DNA of 64,000 nucleotides from contig NZ_BCQP01000038.1 in assembly GCF_001552135.1 (NCBI RefSeq), positions 1-64,000 on the forward strand, in the 5' to 3' direction. The notes below the pieces were generated by a model. The model was not told the origin of the DNA. It saw nothing but the letters and a program-made list of their open reading frames with translations, and did not search any database. The DNA is from Actinomadura chibensis NBRC 106107 (GTDB lineage Bacteria; Actinomycetota; Actinomycetes; Streptosporangiales; Streptosporangiaceae). The position numbers and the translations under genes are program-made. This document shows positions 1 through 12,243 of this stretch, one piece after another. Numbering within the stretch: position 1 is the stretch's first letter; each line of letters opens with the position of its first letter.

Positions 1-1591
1 TCGCGCGGTCCATGCGGAGCCAGCGGGTCAGGGCGAGGGTCCGCAGGAACGGCACGTCGTGGCTGACCACGACCAGCGCCCCCTGGTAGGCGGCGAGAGC
101 CTGGGAGAGCTGGGCGGCGCTCGCCATGTCGAGGTTGTTCGTCGGCTCGTCCAGCAGCAGGAGCCGCGGGGCGGGCTCGGCGAGCAGCAGCGACGCGAGG
201 ACGGCGCGGAACCGCTCGCCGCCCGACAGCGTCCCGGCGGGACGGTCGGCCCGCGCCCCCCGGAACAGGAACCGCGCCAGGCCGTTCCTGATCTCGGCCG
301 GGGTCGCCGACGGCGCCTGCGCGCGGACGTTCTCGAACACGCTCAGCCCGTCGTCGAGGACGTCGAGCCGCTGCGGCAGGTACCGCGCGCCTTCCACGCC
401 GATCCGGACGGACGTCCCGTCCGGGACGCGCTCCCCCGCGAGGGCCCGCAGCAGCGTCGTCTTGCCCGAGCCGTTCGGCCCGACCAGCGCGATCCGCTCC
501 GGCCCCCGGACGATCAGCTCCGCCAGCGTGCCCGGCTCCGGCTCCGGCGGCGCCGGGAGGCCGGTGACGGTCACGACCGTCCGCCCGGCGGGGACCCGGG
601 TCGCGGGCAGCTCGACGCGGATCCCGGCGTCCTCGCGGACGGCGTCCTCCGCCTCGGCGAGGCGCGTCCGGGCGTCCGCGAGGCGCTCCTCGTGCATGAT
701 GCGGTGCTTGCCGGCCGACTCCTGCGCGGCCCGCTTCCGCGCGCCCATGACGATCTTCGGCTCGCGCTTGTTCTCGTTCATCTTGTCGCCGTACCGCTTG
801 CGCCTGGCTAGTTTGACGTGCGCGTCCTCCAGCTCCTTCTTCTGGCGGCGCAGGTCGGTCTCGGCGGCGCGGACGGTCCGTTCGGCGGCCTCCTTCTCGA
901 CGGTGAGCAGCTCCTCGTAGGCGGACAGGTTGCCGCCGAACGTCCGGACCGCGCCGTCCCGCAGGTCGGCGATCTCGTCGACGCGGTCGAGCAGCTCCCG
1001 GTCGTGGCTGACGACGACCAGCACGCCCGTCCAGGACGCGACGGCGTCGTACAGGCGGAGGCGCGCGTCCAGGTCGAGGTTGTTGGTGGGCTCGTCCAGC
1101 AGCAGGACGTCGGGACGGGCGAGGAACCGCGCCGCCAGCCCGACCATCACGGCCTCGCCGCCCGACAGCGTCGGCACCGTCCGGTCGAGGTCGAGGTGGT
1201 GCAGGCCGAGGCGGTCGAGCTCGGCGCGGGCGCGCTCCTCGACGTCCCAGTCGTCCCCGACGGCGGCGAAGTTCTCCTCGGTCGCCTCGCCGCGCTCGAT
1301 GGCGTGCAGCGCGGCGCGGGTCGCGGCGATCCCGAGCAGGTCCGCGACCGTGGCGGCGTCGTCCAGGACGAGGTTCTGCGGCAGGTAGCCGGTCTCCCCC
1401 TCGACGCTCACCTTGCCCGACGCCGGGCGCAGCTCACCCGCGATGATCTTCAGCAGGGTGGACTTGCCGGATCCGTTGACGCCGATCAGGCCCGTCCGGC
1501 CGGTGCCGAAGGCGGCGTCGAGGCCGTCCAGGACGACGGTGCCGTCCGGCCAGGCGAACGTCAGATCCGAGCACACGACGGCAAAAGACAT
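1..1591 (-). CDS. ABC-F family ATPase, 3' end cut by window edge
   Basis: A soluble twin-cassette ATPase of the ABC-F class; these act on the ribosome (translation factors or antibiotic ribosome protection) and have no membrane domain. Reading from the ATG at 1591 (MSFAVVCSD) the first cassette shows Walker A GVNGSGKST (about residues 37-45), signature LSGGE and LLLDEPTNNLD. A charged, basic linker with no membrane segment follows. The second cassette shows GPNGSGKTTLL near residue 375, LSGGERFRA and a second LLLDEPTNNLD. About 530 codons are visible, so only a short C-terminus is missing. The start is supported by GGAGG 8 nt upstream. It is divergent from the LuxR-type regulator. Whether it confers resistance cannot be told from sequence; the family call is firm. 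Confidence 0.93.
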   Translation of the reverse strand, partial: MSFAVVCSDLTFAWPDGTVVLDGLDAAFGTGRTGLIGVNGSGKSTLLKIIAGELRPASGKVSVEGETGYLPQNLVLDDAATVADLLGIAATRAALHAIERGEATEENFAAVGDDWDVEERARAELDRLGLHHLDLDRTVPTLSGGEAVMVGLAARFLARPDVLLLDEPTNNLDLDARLRLYDAVASWTGVLVVVSHDRELLDRVDEIADLRDGAVRTFGGNLSAYEELLTVEKEAAERTVRAAETDLRRQKKELEDAHVKLARRKRYGDKMNENKREPKIVMGARKRAAQESAGKHRIMHEERLADARTRLAEAEDAVREDAGIRVELPATRVPAGRTVVTVTGLPAPPEPEPGTLAELIVRGPERIALVGPNGSGKTTLLRALAGERVPDGTSVRIGVEGARYLPQRLDVLDDGLSVFENVRAQAPSATPAEIRNGLARFLFRGARADRPAGTLSGGERFRAVLASLLLAEPAPRLLLLDEPTNNLDMASAAQLSQALAAYQGALVVVSHDVPFLRTLALTRWLRMDRA

Positions 1592-1841
1592 GGGTGGCCT
1601 CCATGGTGATGAGCAGGTGCGGGACGCATGGAGACACCGCGGGAACGCGCGACGCGCCGGCGGGCATGGAAAAGCCCGGCGGGATCAGAGTCCGCACTGA
1701 GGTCACGTGCGCGGGCCGATGGACGGCCGCTGCGCGGTGTCGGACCTCAGATCCTCAATGGACTCCCCAACCGGGCGACAATGTGGCGCGAAATAGGGTA
1801 GCCGATGGCTTATCGGTACGCAAGTCGCGCCAAGACCCGGC
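1592..1841. promoter_or_regulatory. Divergent promoter region, ABC-F / LuxR regulator
   Basis: This 250-nt gap separates two divergent genes. On the minus strand TACCCT (1800 to 1795) fits an actinobacterial TANNNT -10 and would give a roughly 200-nt leader for the ABC-F gene, which is long for this window. A short inverted repeat, CCGAT/ATCGG with a 5-nt spacer (1802-1816), lies just upstream of the regulator start. No convincing leader peptide was found. Confidence 0.35.
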
Positions 1842-4592
1842 ATGCTGGACCGGATGGGAACCGCCGGACCCGTGTTCGCCGGGCGCGCCGCCGAACTGGA
1901 CGCCTTACGCGCCGCGCACGCGCGGTCGTGCGCGGGCGAGCCCGCCGCCGTCCTCGTCGGCGGCGAGGCGGGCGCCGGGAAGACGCGCCTGATCACCGAG
2001 TTCGCCCGCGACCGCCGGGCGCTGACCGGCTGCTGCCTCGACCTCGGCGCGGCGAGCCTGCCGTACGCGCCGTTCAGCGCGATCCTGCGGCGCGCCGGGC
2101 GGGACGCGGTCGTCGCGCTGATGCCGGGCACGGCCGTCCCCGAACTCGGACGGCTGATGCCGGGGCTGACCGCCGCCCCGCCCCCGCCAGACGACGGCAC
2201 TGGGCAGCTCCGGCTGTTCGAGCACGTCCTGACCCTGGTCGAGCGGCTCGGCGCGGACGAGCCGCTCACCCTCGTCGTGGAGGACGCGCACTGGGCCGAC
2301 CGCTCCACCCGCGACCTCCTGTCGTTCCTCTTCCGGAACCCGCCGCGCGGCGGGGTGCTGCCGGTCGTCACGTTCCGCCCGGAGGAGCCGGAGCCGCGGC
2401 CGTTCTTCGCCGACCTCGCCCGGCTCCCGCATGTGACCCGCCTCGACCTGCCGCCGCTCACCGTGTCCGAGGTCGCCGACCAGGTGCGGGGCCTGCTCGG
2501 CACGGCCGACCCGGGGCTGGTGCGGGACGTGCACGCGCGCGGCGGCGGGAACCCGCTGTTCGTCGAGGCGCTCGTCGGCAGCCCCGGCGCGGCGGTGCCC
2601 GGAACCCTGCGCGACCTGCTGCTCGACCGCGTCCGGCGGCTGCCCCCGGCCGCCCGCGACGCGCTGCGGACGGCGAGCGCCGCGGGCGACCGCGTCGGGC
2701 ACGGCCTGCTCGCGGCCGTGACCGGGCTGGACGACGCCGAACTGAGCGAGGCGCTGCGCCCGGCCGCCGACCACGGCCTGCTCACCCCGGACGGCGACGG
2801 GTACGCGTTCCGGCACGCGCTGTTCCGCGAGGCCGTCCACGCCGACCTGCTGCCAGGCGAGCGGTCCGCCCTCCACCGCCGCTACGCCGCGGCGATCGAG
2901 CGGGCGCCCGCGCTCAGCGAGGCGCCGGCGAGCGCGCTCGCCGTCCACTGGCAGGGCTGCGGCGACCACGCGAGGGCGCTCGAGGCGGCGTGGCGCGCGG
3001 CCGGGGAGCGCCGGGCCGCCACCGCCTACGCCGAGGAGCTGGCGCTGCTGGAACGCGTGCTCGGGCTGTGGGACCGCGTCCCGGACGCGGCCGAGCTGAC
3101 CGGGCGCGCCCGGCACGAGGTGCTGATGGCGGCGGCGGAGGCGGCCGGGGCCGTCGGCGACCCGGCGCGCGGGATGCCGCTCGTCCGGCGCGCGCTGGCC
3201 GGGACCGACCGCGCCGCCGCCCCCGGCACGGCCGCCTGTCTGCTGGTCCTCCGCGGAATGCTGCGCGGGTACGAGGGCGACGAGGGCGAACTGGACGACC
3301 TGCGCGAGGCCGAGAGGCTCGCCGCGCGCCCCGACCCGACCCGCGTCTGGGTGCTCGCGCGGATCAGCCCCCGGCTGCTCGTCTACGGGGAGACCGGCGA
3401 GGGCGGGCGGCTCGCGCGGCAGGGGCTGCGCCTGGCCCGCGACCTCGGCCTCCCGGCGGCGGCGTCCGCGCTGGAGGTCGCCGTCGCCGCGGCGGAGGCC
3501 CGCGACGGCGACGGCGACCTCGCGCCCCTGGAGCGGCTGCGGCACGCGGGACGCGCCCCGTGGGAGCACATCCGGACCCTGAACCAGCTCGCGCACTGCC
3601 ACGTGAACGCGGGCCGCACCGCCGTGGGCCTCGCGCTCGCGGACGAGGGCCTCGCCGCCGCCGAAGACGCCGGGCTCGCGCGCAGCGCCGGGCTGCCCCT
3701 CGCCGTCAACCGCGTCGAGGCGCTGTACCTGCTCGGCCGCTGGGACGAGGCCGCCGAGTCCCTGCGGCGCAGCCTGGAGCACCACCACGCCGCCGCGTTC
3801 CGCGTGCAGACGGCGATCTGGCAGACCGCCCTGCTCGCCGCGCGCGGCACGGGGCCCGAGCCCGACCCGGCGGCGCTCGGCGTCCCGCTGGACGCCGGGT
3901 TCCCGCAGACGACGCTGCCGCTCGCCCAGATGCTCATCGAGTGGCGGCTGGCGGAGGACGACCGCCCGGCGGCCCGCGCCGCCCTCGACGCCGTCCTGCG
4001 GCATCCGCGGCTCGCCGTCCAGCCGTGCTACCTGTGGCCGCTGCTGGAGACCGCCGCCCGCGCCGGCGGGCCGCGCCGCGCGGAGATCCCGGCGCTGGCG
4101 GCGCGGCTGCCCGCCGCGACCCCGGTGGCGGCGGCGCACGCGGCGACCGTGGCGGCGCTGACCGGCGACGCGTCCGCGTGGCCCGCCGCGATCACCGGCT
4201 GGGAGACGCTGGAACGGCCGTACCCGCTGGCCAGCGCCCTGTTCGACGCGGCCTGCGCCGACCTTGAGGCCGGGGAGCGCGGCGCCGCCGCCGAACGGCT
4301 CGGCCGCGCCGCCGGGATCGCCGCCCGGCTCGGCGCCGCGCCGCTCGCCCGCCGGATCTCCGAGCGGGCCCGCCGCGCGGGCCTCGCCGGGACGTCCGGC
4401 GGGCCGCTCACCGCCCGCGAGTCGGAGGTGCTGCGGCTGCTCGCCCGCGGCCGCGGCAACCGGGAGATCGCCGAGGAGCTGGTCATCTCCCCGAAGACGG
4501 CGAGCGTCCACGTGTCGCGGATCATGGCCAAGCTCGGCGCCGGGTCCCGCGCCGAGGCCGTGGCCGCCGCCCGCGACCGCGGCCTCGTCTGA
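1842..4592 (+). CDS. Large ATP-binding LuxR-family transcriptional regulator (LAL type)
   Basis: A 916-residue regulator of the LAL/MalT architecture. An N-terminal AAA-like ATPase module shows Walker A GGEAGAGKT (40-48) and Walker B LVVEDAHWAD (about 144-153). A long Ala/Leu-rich helical middle resembling tetratricopeptide repeats follows, and the last ~65 residues are a LuxR helix-turn-helix (LTARESEVLRLLARG, then GNREIAEELVISPKTAS). Such proteins bind ATP and usually activate nearby genes in response to a small ligand. It sits 55-65 nt upstream of, and on the same strand as, a three-gene ABC exporter, the natural candidate target. No strong ribosome binding site precedes ATG 1842; ATG 1854 is an alternative. 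The ligand is unknown. Confidence 0.92.
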   Translation: MLDRMGTAGPVFAGRAAELDALRAAHARSCAGEPAAVLVGGEAGAGKTRLITEFARDRRALTGCCLDLGAASLPYAPFSAILRRAGRDAVVALMPGTAVPELGRLMPGLTAAPPPPDDGTGQLRLFEHVLTLVERLGADEPLTLVVEDAHWADRSTRDLLSFLFRNPPRGGVLPVVTFRPEEPEPRPFFADLARLPHVTRLDLPPLTVSEVADQVRGLLGTADPGLVRDVHARGGGNPLFVEALVGSPGAAVPGTLRDLLLDRVRRLPPAARDALRTASAAGDRVGHGLLAAVTGLDDAELSEALRPAADHGLLTPDGDGYAFRHALFREAVHADLLPGERSALHRRYAAAIERAPALSEAPASALAVHWQGCGDHARALEAAWRAAGERRAATAYAEELALLERVLGLWDRVPDAAELTGRARHEVLMAAAEAAGAVGDPARGMPLVRRALAGTDRAAAPGTAACLLVLRGMLRGYEGDEGELDDLREAERLAARPDPTRVWVLARISPRLLVYGETGEGGRLARQGLRLARDLGLPAAASALEVAVAAAEARDGDGDLAPLERLRHAGRAPWEHIRTLNQLAHCHVNAGRTAVGLALADEGLAAAEDAGLARSAGLPLAVNRVEALYLLGRWDEAAESLRRSLEHHHAAAFRVQTAIWQTALLAARGTGPEPDPAALGVPLDAGFPQTTLPLAQMLIEWRLAEDDRPAARAALDAVLRHPRLAVQPCYLWPLLETAARAGGPRRAEIPALAARLPAATPVAAAHAATVAALTGDASAWPAAITGWETLERPYPLASALFDAACADLEAGERGAAAERLGRAAGIAARLGAAPLARRISERARRAGLAGTSGGPLTARESEVLRLLARGRGNREIAEELVISPKTASVHVSRIMAKLGAGSRAEAVAAARDRGLV

Positions 4593-4604
4593 CGCCTCCC
4601 GGGT

Positions 4605-4639
4605 TAAGGCGCCGCCTTAGCGCTTCGCCACCCGCCTTA
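4605..4639. promoter_or_regulatory. Candidate operator: three TAAGGCG heptamers
   Basis: TAAGGCG-C-CGCCTTA is a perfect inverted repeat (4605-4619). A third half-site CGCCTTA recurs at 4633-4639, exactly 20 bp after the second, about two helical turns. The single-base centre makes it a poor RNA hairpin and a good protein-binding dyad. It lies between the regulator stop and the ABC ATPase start. Confidence 0.45.
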
Positions 4640-4656
4640 CGGCGACGGTGGGGGCC

Positions 4657-5610
4657 ATGGAACCCGCCGTGCGAACCTCGCGCCTGCGCCGCGTCTACGC
4701 GCGCCGGCGCCGGGACGGCGTCGTCGCCCTGGACGACCTGTCCCTCACCGTCGACCAGAACGAGATCCACGGCCTGCTCGGCCCGAACGGGGCGGGCAAG
4801 ACCACCCTCGTCAAGATCCTCTCGACCGTGCTGCTGCCGTCCGCCGGGTCCGCGCGGATCCTCGGCCGCGACGTCGTCGCCGACACCCGGGCCGTCCGGG
4901 CGTCGGTCGGGCTCGTCCTCGGCGGCGACCGCGGCCTGTACGACCGGCTGTCCGCCCGCCGCAACCTGCTGTTCTGGGGCGCGCTGTACAAGCTCGACGC
5001 CCGGACGTCGCGCGCCCGCGCCGCCGCGCTGCTCGACCGCGTCGGCCTCGCCGACCGCGCCGACGAGCCGGTCGAGCGCTTCTCGCGCGGCATGCGGCAG
5101 CGCCTGCACCTGGCGCGCGGCCTGCTGCACGAGCCGCGCGTCCTGTTCCTGGACGAGCCGACCTCCGGCCTCGACCCGGTCGCGGCGAACGCCTTCCGGA
5201 GACTCGTCCTGGAACTGCGCGCCGAGGGGCGCACGTTCCTGCTCGCCACGCACGACATGGACGAGGCCACCGCGCTCTGCGACCGCGTCACCCTGATCGA
5301 CCGCGGCGCCCTCCTGCTGACCGGGGAGCCCGCCGGGGTCGGGCGGTTCCTCGGCGACCGCGAATGCGTGGACTACGACCATCCGGACCCGTCCCTCGCC
5401 GACGCGCTGGCGCTGCTGCCCGGCGTGACCGACGTCGAGCGCCGGGACGGCGGGGATGGCGGCTGGCGCGTCCACACCGGCGACCGGGACGGCACCCGCC
5501 GCGTCCTCGCCTGGCTGCTGGACCGGGACGTCCTCACCGCCCGGCGCGGGCGCCCCACCCTCGAAGAGGTCTACCTGCGCGCCGTCGGCGACCGGGGGAT
5601 GCGGGTATGA
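4657..5610 (+). CDS. ABC transporter ATP-binding protein (ABC-2 / DrrA-like)
   Basis: The ATPase subunit of an exporter, 317 residues from ATG 4657; an in-frame GTG at 4648 is an alternative and neither start has a clear Shine-Dalgarno site. Visible motifs are Walker A GPNGAGKTT (about 42-50), signature SRGMR (about 143-147), Walker B VLFLDEP (162-168) and switch ATHD near 197. The C-terminal extension after the cassette is typical of DrrA/NodI-type subunits that pair with ABC-2 permeases. The stop overlaps the next start (ATGA), so the gene is translationally coupled to the two permeases downstream. The substrate is unknown; drug, lipid or peptide export are all possible. Confidence 0.93.
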   Translation: MEPAVRTSRLRRVYARRRRDGVVALDDLSLTVDQNEIHGLLGPNGAGKTTLVKILSTVLLPSAGSARILGRDVVADTRAVRASVGLVLGGDRGLYDRLSARRNLLFWGALYKLDARTSRARAAALLDRVGLADRADEPVERFSRGMRQRLHLARGLLHEPRVLFLDEPTSGLDPVAANAFRRLVLELRAEGRTFLLATHDMDEATALCDRVTLIDRGALLLTGEPAGVGRFLGDRECVDYDHPDPSLADALALLPGVTDVERRDGGDGGWRVHTGDRDGTRRVLAWLLDRDVLTARRGRPTLEEVYLRAVGDRGMRV

Positions 5611-6395
5611 GCGCGCCCCGGACGGCATGGGCCCGCGTGCTGTGGCAGGCGGCGCTGCTCCAGGCGCGGCTCTCGCGGCGGAGCCCCGAGCACGCCCTGG
5701 TCCTGCTCATCGCGCCCATGCAGACCACGACGATGCTGGCGCTGACCATCACCTCGCACCGGCCGGACGTCCTCGCCAACGCCGTCCTCGCCCCCGGCCT
5801 GATCGGGCTGTGGGTGGCCGCGCTCGACTACGCGGGACGGATCGTCCCCGAGGACCGCTGGGCCGGACGGCTCCACGCGCTGGTCGCGGCCCCCGTCCCG
5901 CTCGGACTGATCGTCGCCGGACGGGTCACGCTCGTCACCCTCCCCGGCGCGGCGGCGTTCGCCGAGTCGTGGCTCGTCGCGGCGCTCGGCTTCGGCCGCG
6001 TGCTGACCGTCGCCGACCCCGCGCTGTTCGCCGCCGCGGTCGCCGCGACCTGCCTCGCGGCGGTCGGGACGGCGACGCTCCTGTCGGCGGTGCTCGCCCT
6101 GACGCGGGCGCGGGAGGTGCTGCAGAACTCGCTGGGCTACCCGTTCTACATCCTTGGCGGGATCCTCGTCCCGGCGGCGGCGCTGCCCGGCTGGCTGCAC
6201 CCGGTCAGCCGCGTCGTGTTCCTGTCGTGGAGCGCGGACCTGCTGCGCGGCGCCGTCCGCGGCGACGCGGGCGGCCCGGCCGGGGGCCTCGCGGCGATCC
6301 TCGGCCTCGGCGCGGCGGCGCTGGCGGCCGGGCTGTGGCTGACCCGCCGCAACGTCGACCGGGCCCGGCGCTTCGGGACGGTGGGGCACGCGTGA
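5607..6395 (+). CDS. ABC-2 type transporter permease 1
   Basis: A 262-residue integral membrane protein starting at the ATG that overlaps the ATPase stop. It has about six hydrophobic segments, including LVLLIAPMQTTTMLALTI near the N-terminus and the conserved ABC-2 segment LGYPFYILGGILVPAAALPG. The C-terminus ends in a basic stretch (RRNVDRARRF). It should form the membrane channel with the second permease and the upstream ATPase. The stop overlaps the next start (GTGA). Family assignment rests on topology and context; the substrate cannot be inferred. Confidence 0.88.
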   Translation: MSAPRTAWARVLWQAALLQARLSRRSPEHALVLLIAPMQTTTMLALTITSHRPDVLANAVLAPGLIGLWVAALDYAGRIVPEDRWAGRLHALVAAPVPLGLIVAGRVTLVTLPGAAAFAESWLVAALGFGRVLTVADPALFAAAVAATCLAAVGTATLLSAVLALTRAREVLQNSLGYPFYILGGILVPAAALPGWLHPVSRVVFLSWSADLLRGAVRGDAGGPAGGLAAILGLGAAALAAGLWLTRRNVDRARRFGTVGHA

Positions 6396-7186
6396 GGCAC
6401 ACGCTGAGGATCGTCCGGGAGGCCCTCATCCTCGGGTTCGCCGAGATGGGCGCCGTGTACACGTGGCGGACGTGGACGTTCGGCTGGCTCGTCCGGCTGC
6501 TCTGCCAGGCCACCTTCTACGCCCTGCTCGGCGGCTACGTCGGCGACGACACGACCATGCGGTACGTGCTGGTCGGCAACATCGTGGTGCTGGCCTGCAT
6601 GGAGTCCACGATCGTGGTGATCTCGCTGGCCGGGGAGCGCCGGATGGGGACGCTGCCGCTGCTCGCCATCGCCCCGTCCGGGCACCTGCCCGTCTACCTC
6701 GGCCGCGGCCTCCAGTGGACGGTGACCGGGCTGGTCAGCTCCCTCACCGCGTGGCTGGTGCTGCCGCCGCTGCTCGGCGTCCCGCTGCCGTGGCCGCGCG
6801 CCGGATACGCGATCCCGGTCATCGTGCTGATCCTCGCGAGCAGTTACGGGTACGGGTGCGCGCTCGCGGGCGTCGCGCTGCGGACGCGCGGCGCCGAGTG
6901 GCTCGTGCTGAACTTCGCCTACGGGATCGTGATGACGTTCGGCGGGGTGAACGTCCCGGTGTCGGTATGGCCGGGGCCGCTGCGGACCGCGGCGAACGCG
7001 CTGCCCGTCGTCCACGGGCTGGAGGCGGTGCGCGGCATCCTGGACGGCGCGCCGATCGGCCATGTCGCGGGCCTGCTCGCCACCGAGGCGCTGGTCGGGG
7101 CCTGCTGGTACGCCGTCGCGGCGGTGTCGATGGACCGGCTCGTCTCCGCCGGACGCCGCGACGGAACCCTCGACCACGCGGGCTGA
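6392..7186 (+). CDS. ABC-2 type transporter permease 2
   Basis: A second ABC-2 permease of 264 residues with a GTG start at 6392 inside the previous stop. It begins MRHTLRIVREALILGFAE and has about six membrane segments; the motif LNFAYGIVMTFGGVNVPVS is the characteristic penultimate ABC-2 segment. With permease 1 it makes a heterodimeric exporter, which explains the two tandem, non-identical permease genes. It is the last gene of the operon and is followed within 10 nt by a strong bidirectional hairpin shared with pheT. Confidence 0.88.
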   Translation: MRHTLRIVREALILGFAEMGAVYTWRTWTFGWLVRLLCQATFYALLGGYVGDDTTMRYVLVGNIVVLACMESTIVVISLAGERRMGTLPLLAIAPSGHLPVYLGRGLQWTVTGLVSSLTAWLVLPPLLGVPLPWPRAGYAIPVIVLILASSYGYGCALAGVALRTRGAEWLVLNFAYGIVMTFGGVNVPVSVWPGPLRTAANALPVVHGLEAVRGILDGAPIGHVAGLLATEALVGACWYAVAAVSMDRLVSAGRRDGTLDHAG

Positions 7187-7195
7187 GACGGCGAA

Positions 7196-7223
7196 GCCGC
7201 CCCGGACGCCGGTCCGGGGCGGC
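7196..7223. terminator. Bidirectional terminator, exporter operon / pheT
   Basis: A perfect 12-bp stem: GCCGCCCCGGAC (7196-7207) pairs with GTCCGGGGCGGC (7212-7223) across a GCCG loop. It sits between convergent genes and has no U-tract, as is usual in actinobacteria. Confidence 0.8.
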
Positions 7224-7237
7224 CTCGGCGGGATCGG

Positions 7238-9714
7238 TCAGGCGCCGCGCAGCACTGCGCCCGTGCGCTCCGCCGCCGCGGCGACCGCGGCGTCACGGGC
7301 CCGCGACGCCTCTTCGGCGGTGAGCGTCCGGTCCGAGGCGCGGAACCGGAGCGAGTACGCGAGGGACTTGCGCCCCTCCTCCACCTGCTCGCCGGTGTAG
7401 ACGTCGAACAGGCGGATCGCCTCCAGCAGCCCGCCCGCGCCGTCGCGCAGCGCCGCCTCGACCTCGGCGGCGGGCACCCCCGAGCCGACGACCAGCGCGA
7501 CGTCCTGCGTCGCGACCGGATACGTCGACACGTGCGGCGCGGTCACCGCCACCGGCTCGCCGAGCAGGCGCAGCTCCAGCTCCATCGCGCACGTCCGCGC
7601 GGGCAGCCCGTACGCCTTCGTGACGCGCGGGTGCAGCTCGCCCGCGTGCCCGACGAGCGTGCCGCCCGCGTAGAGCGCGGCGCACCGGCCCGGATGCCAC
7701 GGCGCGTGCTGGTCGGCCTTCACGGTCAGCTCCACGCCGACCTCGCGGGCGACCGTGCGGGCGGCCTCGATCGCGTCCGCCCACAGCGCCGGACGCGCCC
7801 CGCCCCACCAGCCGGACGGCTCCCGGTCGCCCGACAGGACGACCGCCACCCGGTGAGGCTGGTCCGGCAGCGCCGCCTCGACCTCCGCGAGCTGCTCCGG
7901 CGTCGGGCCGCGGTCGACCGGGAGGCGCGGCGCCCGCTCCGGGGCATCCGGCCGCGGCCGGAACACCACGCCCAGCTCGTACAGGGCGGCGTCGGCGAAG
8001 CCGCGTCCCACGTTCAGCGCCAGGACCTTGAACAGGCCGGGCAGCAGCGTGGTGCGCAGCAGCGGCTCCTCCTCCGACATCGGGTTCGCCAGCCGCATCG
8101 TGCGGCGGCGCGGGTCGTCGGCGGGGAGCTGGAGACCGTCCAGGTCCTTGTCGGACACGAACGGGAACGCCAGCACCTCCACGTACCCGGCGCCCGCGAG
8201 CGCGCGGCCGACCCGGCGCCGCAGCCGCTGCCGGACGGTCAGCCCCTGCCCCGCGACCGGGCGCGGCGCCCGCGCCGGGATCTCCTCATACCCTTCGAGC
8301 CGGATGACCTCCTCGGCCAGGTCGTTCGGCTCGGTGAGGTCCGGACGCCACGACGGCGGCGTCACGGTCAGCACGTCGTCGCCGGCGACCGCGCAGCCGA
8401 CCTGCTCCAGGCGGCGGACGACCGCGTCCCGCGTGTACGGCATGCCCGCGACCCGTCCCGGGTGCCCGGCGGGCATCGTCACCGTCACCGGCTCGACCGG
8501 CGCCTCGGCGTGCGTCACGCCCGGCAGGACCTCCGCGCCGCCCAGCTCGGCGAGCATCCGCGCCGCCCGGTACGAGGCGTACAGCGGCAGCTCGCGGTCG
8601 ACGCCGCGCTCGAACCGGTGCGACGCCTCGCTGTGCAGCCGGTGCCGCCGGCTCATCCGCGCGGTGCCGATCGCGTCGAAGTGCGCCGCCTCGATCACCA
8701 TGTCCGACGACCGCTCGTCGATCTCGGTGGCGAGGCCGCCCATCGTCCCGGCCATCGAGATCGGGCCCGACTCGTCGGTGATCAGGATGTCCTCGGGGTC
8801 GAGCTTGCGCTTGACGTGGTCGAGCGTCTCCAGCTCCTCGCCGGGGGCGGCGCGGCGCACCACGATCGGGCCGGTGAGCTTGCCCCGGTCGAACGCGTGC
8901 AGCGGCTGCCCGAGCTCCAGCATCAGGTAGTTGGTGACGTCCACGGCCAGCGACACCGGGCGCATCCCGGCGCGGTGCAGGCGGACCCGCATCCACATCG
9001 GGGTCTGCGCGTCCGGGTCGAGCCCCCGCACCTCGCGCAGGACGAACCGGTCGCACGCGGTCGGGTCGCCGATGCTCGCCGGGTACGCCTCACCGTTCTT
9101 CTCAGGCAGCTCCACGTCCGCCGGGTCCTTGAACGGCACGTCGAACGCGGTCGCCGCCTCGCGGGCCAGGCCGCGGATCGACAGCGCGTAGCCCCGGTCG
9201 GGCGTGACGGCGATGTCGAGGACGTCGTCGCGCAGCCCGAGCAGCTCGATCGCGTCCGCGCCGACCGGCGCGTCCGCGGGCAGGACGAGGATGCCGCTGT
9301 GGTCCTCCCCGATGCCGAGCTCGCTGATCGAGCAGATCATGCCCTCCGACACCCGGCCGTAGGTCTTGCGGGCGCCGATCTCGAACCCGCCGGGCAGCAC
9401 GCCGCCCGGCAGGATCACGACCACGCGGTCGCCGACGGCGAAGTTGGTCGCGCCGCAGATGATGTTCTGCGGCTCGCCCGTCCCGTTCGCGTCGCCGACG
9501 TTCACCTGGCAGTACCGGATCGGCTTCTTGAACCCGGTCAGCTCCTCGAACGCCAGCACCTCGCCGACGACGAGCGGCCCGGTGATGTCGGCTCCGGCGC
9601 GCTCGACCGTCTCGACCTCAAGGCCCGCCGCGATCAGCTTCTCGGCGAGGGCGCGTCCCGTCACGCCGGCGGGCAGCTCGACGTACTCGCGCAGCCAGGA
9701 AAGCGGGGCCCGCA

Positions 9715-9715
<1 letters not shown>
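7238..9715 (-). CDS. pheT: Phenylalanyl-tRNA synthetase beta chain
   Basis: The beta subunit of the (alpha-beta)2 enzyme that charges tRNA-Phe with phenylalanine. The 825 residues match the family length. In order: N-terminal half beginning [15 protein letters not shown], tRNA-binding OB domain (around [18 protein letters not shown]), B3/B4 editing domain ([18 protein letters not shown]), B5 domain, catalytic-like module ([18 protein letters not shown]) and a C-terminal anticodon-binding FDX-ACB domain ([20 protein letters not shown]). The ATG at 9715 overlaps the pheS stop by one base (TGATG), so the two subunits are translationally coupled. Confidence 0.98.
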
Positions 9716-12076
<2,361 letters not shown>

Positions 12077-12243
12077 AGCGGCCTCCAGAACACCGAAGGG
12101 AACGCGGCCTGTCGAGAAGAGACTCTAGCCGCAGTCGGGCGTCTTGCGGGACCCGGAAAGCCCCCTGCGGAAAGGCATCTGTAGCCCGCGGGCGGGATCG
12201 CGGCGGCCCCGGGACCGGCCCCGCGCCGCCGGGCCCGCGGACA

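Noticed and set aside
1592-1706. A regulatory leader peptide for the ABC-F gene
   Set aside because: The only upstream ORF (GTG 1706) runs far into the ABC-F gene in another frame and has no stalling-like motif.
1842-4592. Very long open frames on the opposite strand of the LAL gene and of many others
   Set aside because: High GC content removes stop codons from several frames. The antisense products are Arg/Pro/Ala-rich and show no domain, and their codon bias is wrong.
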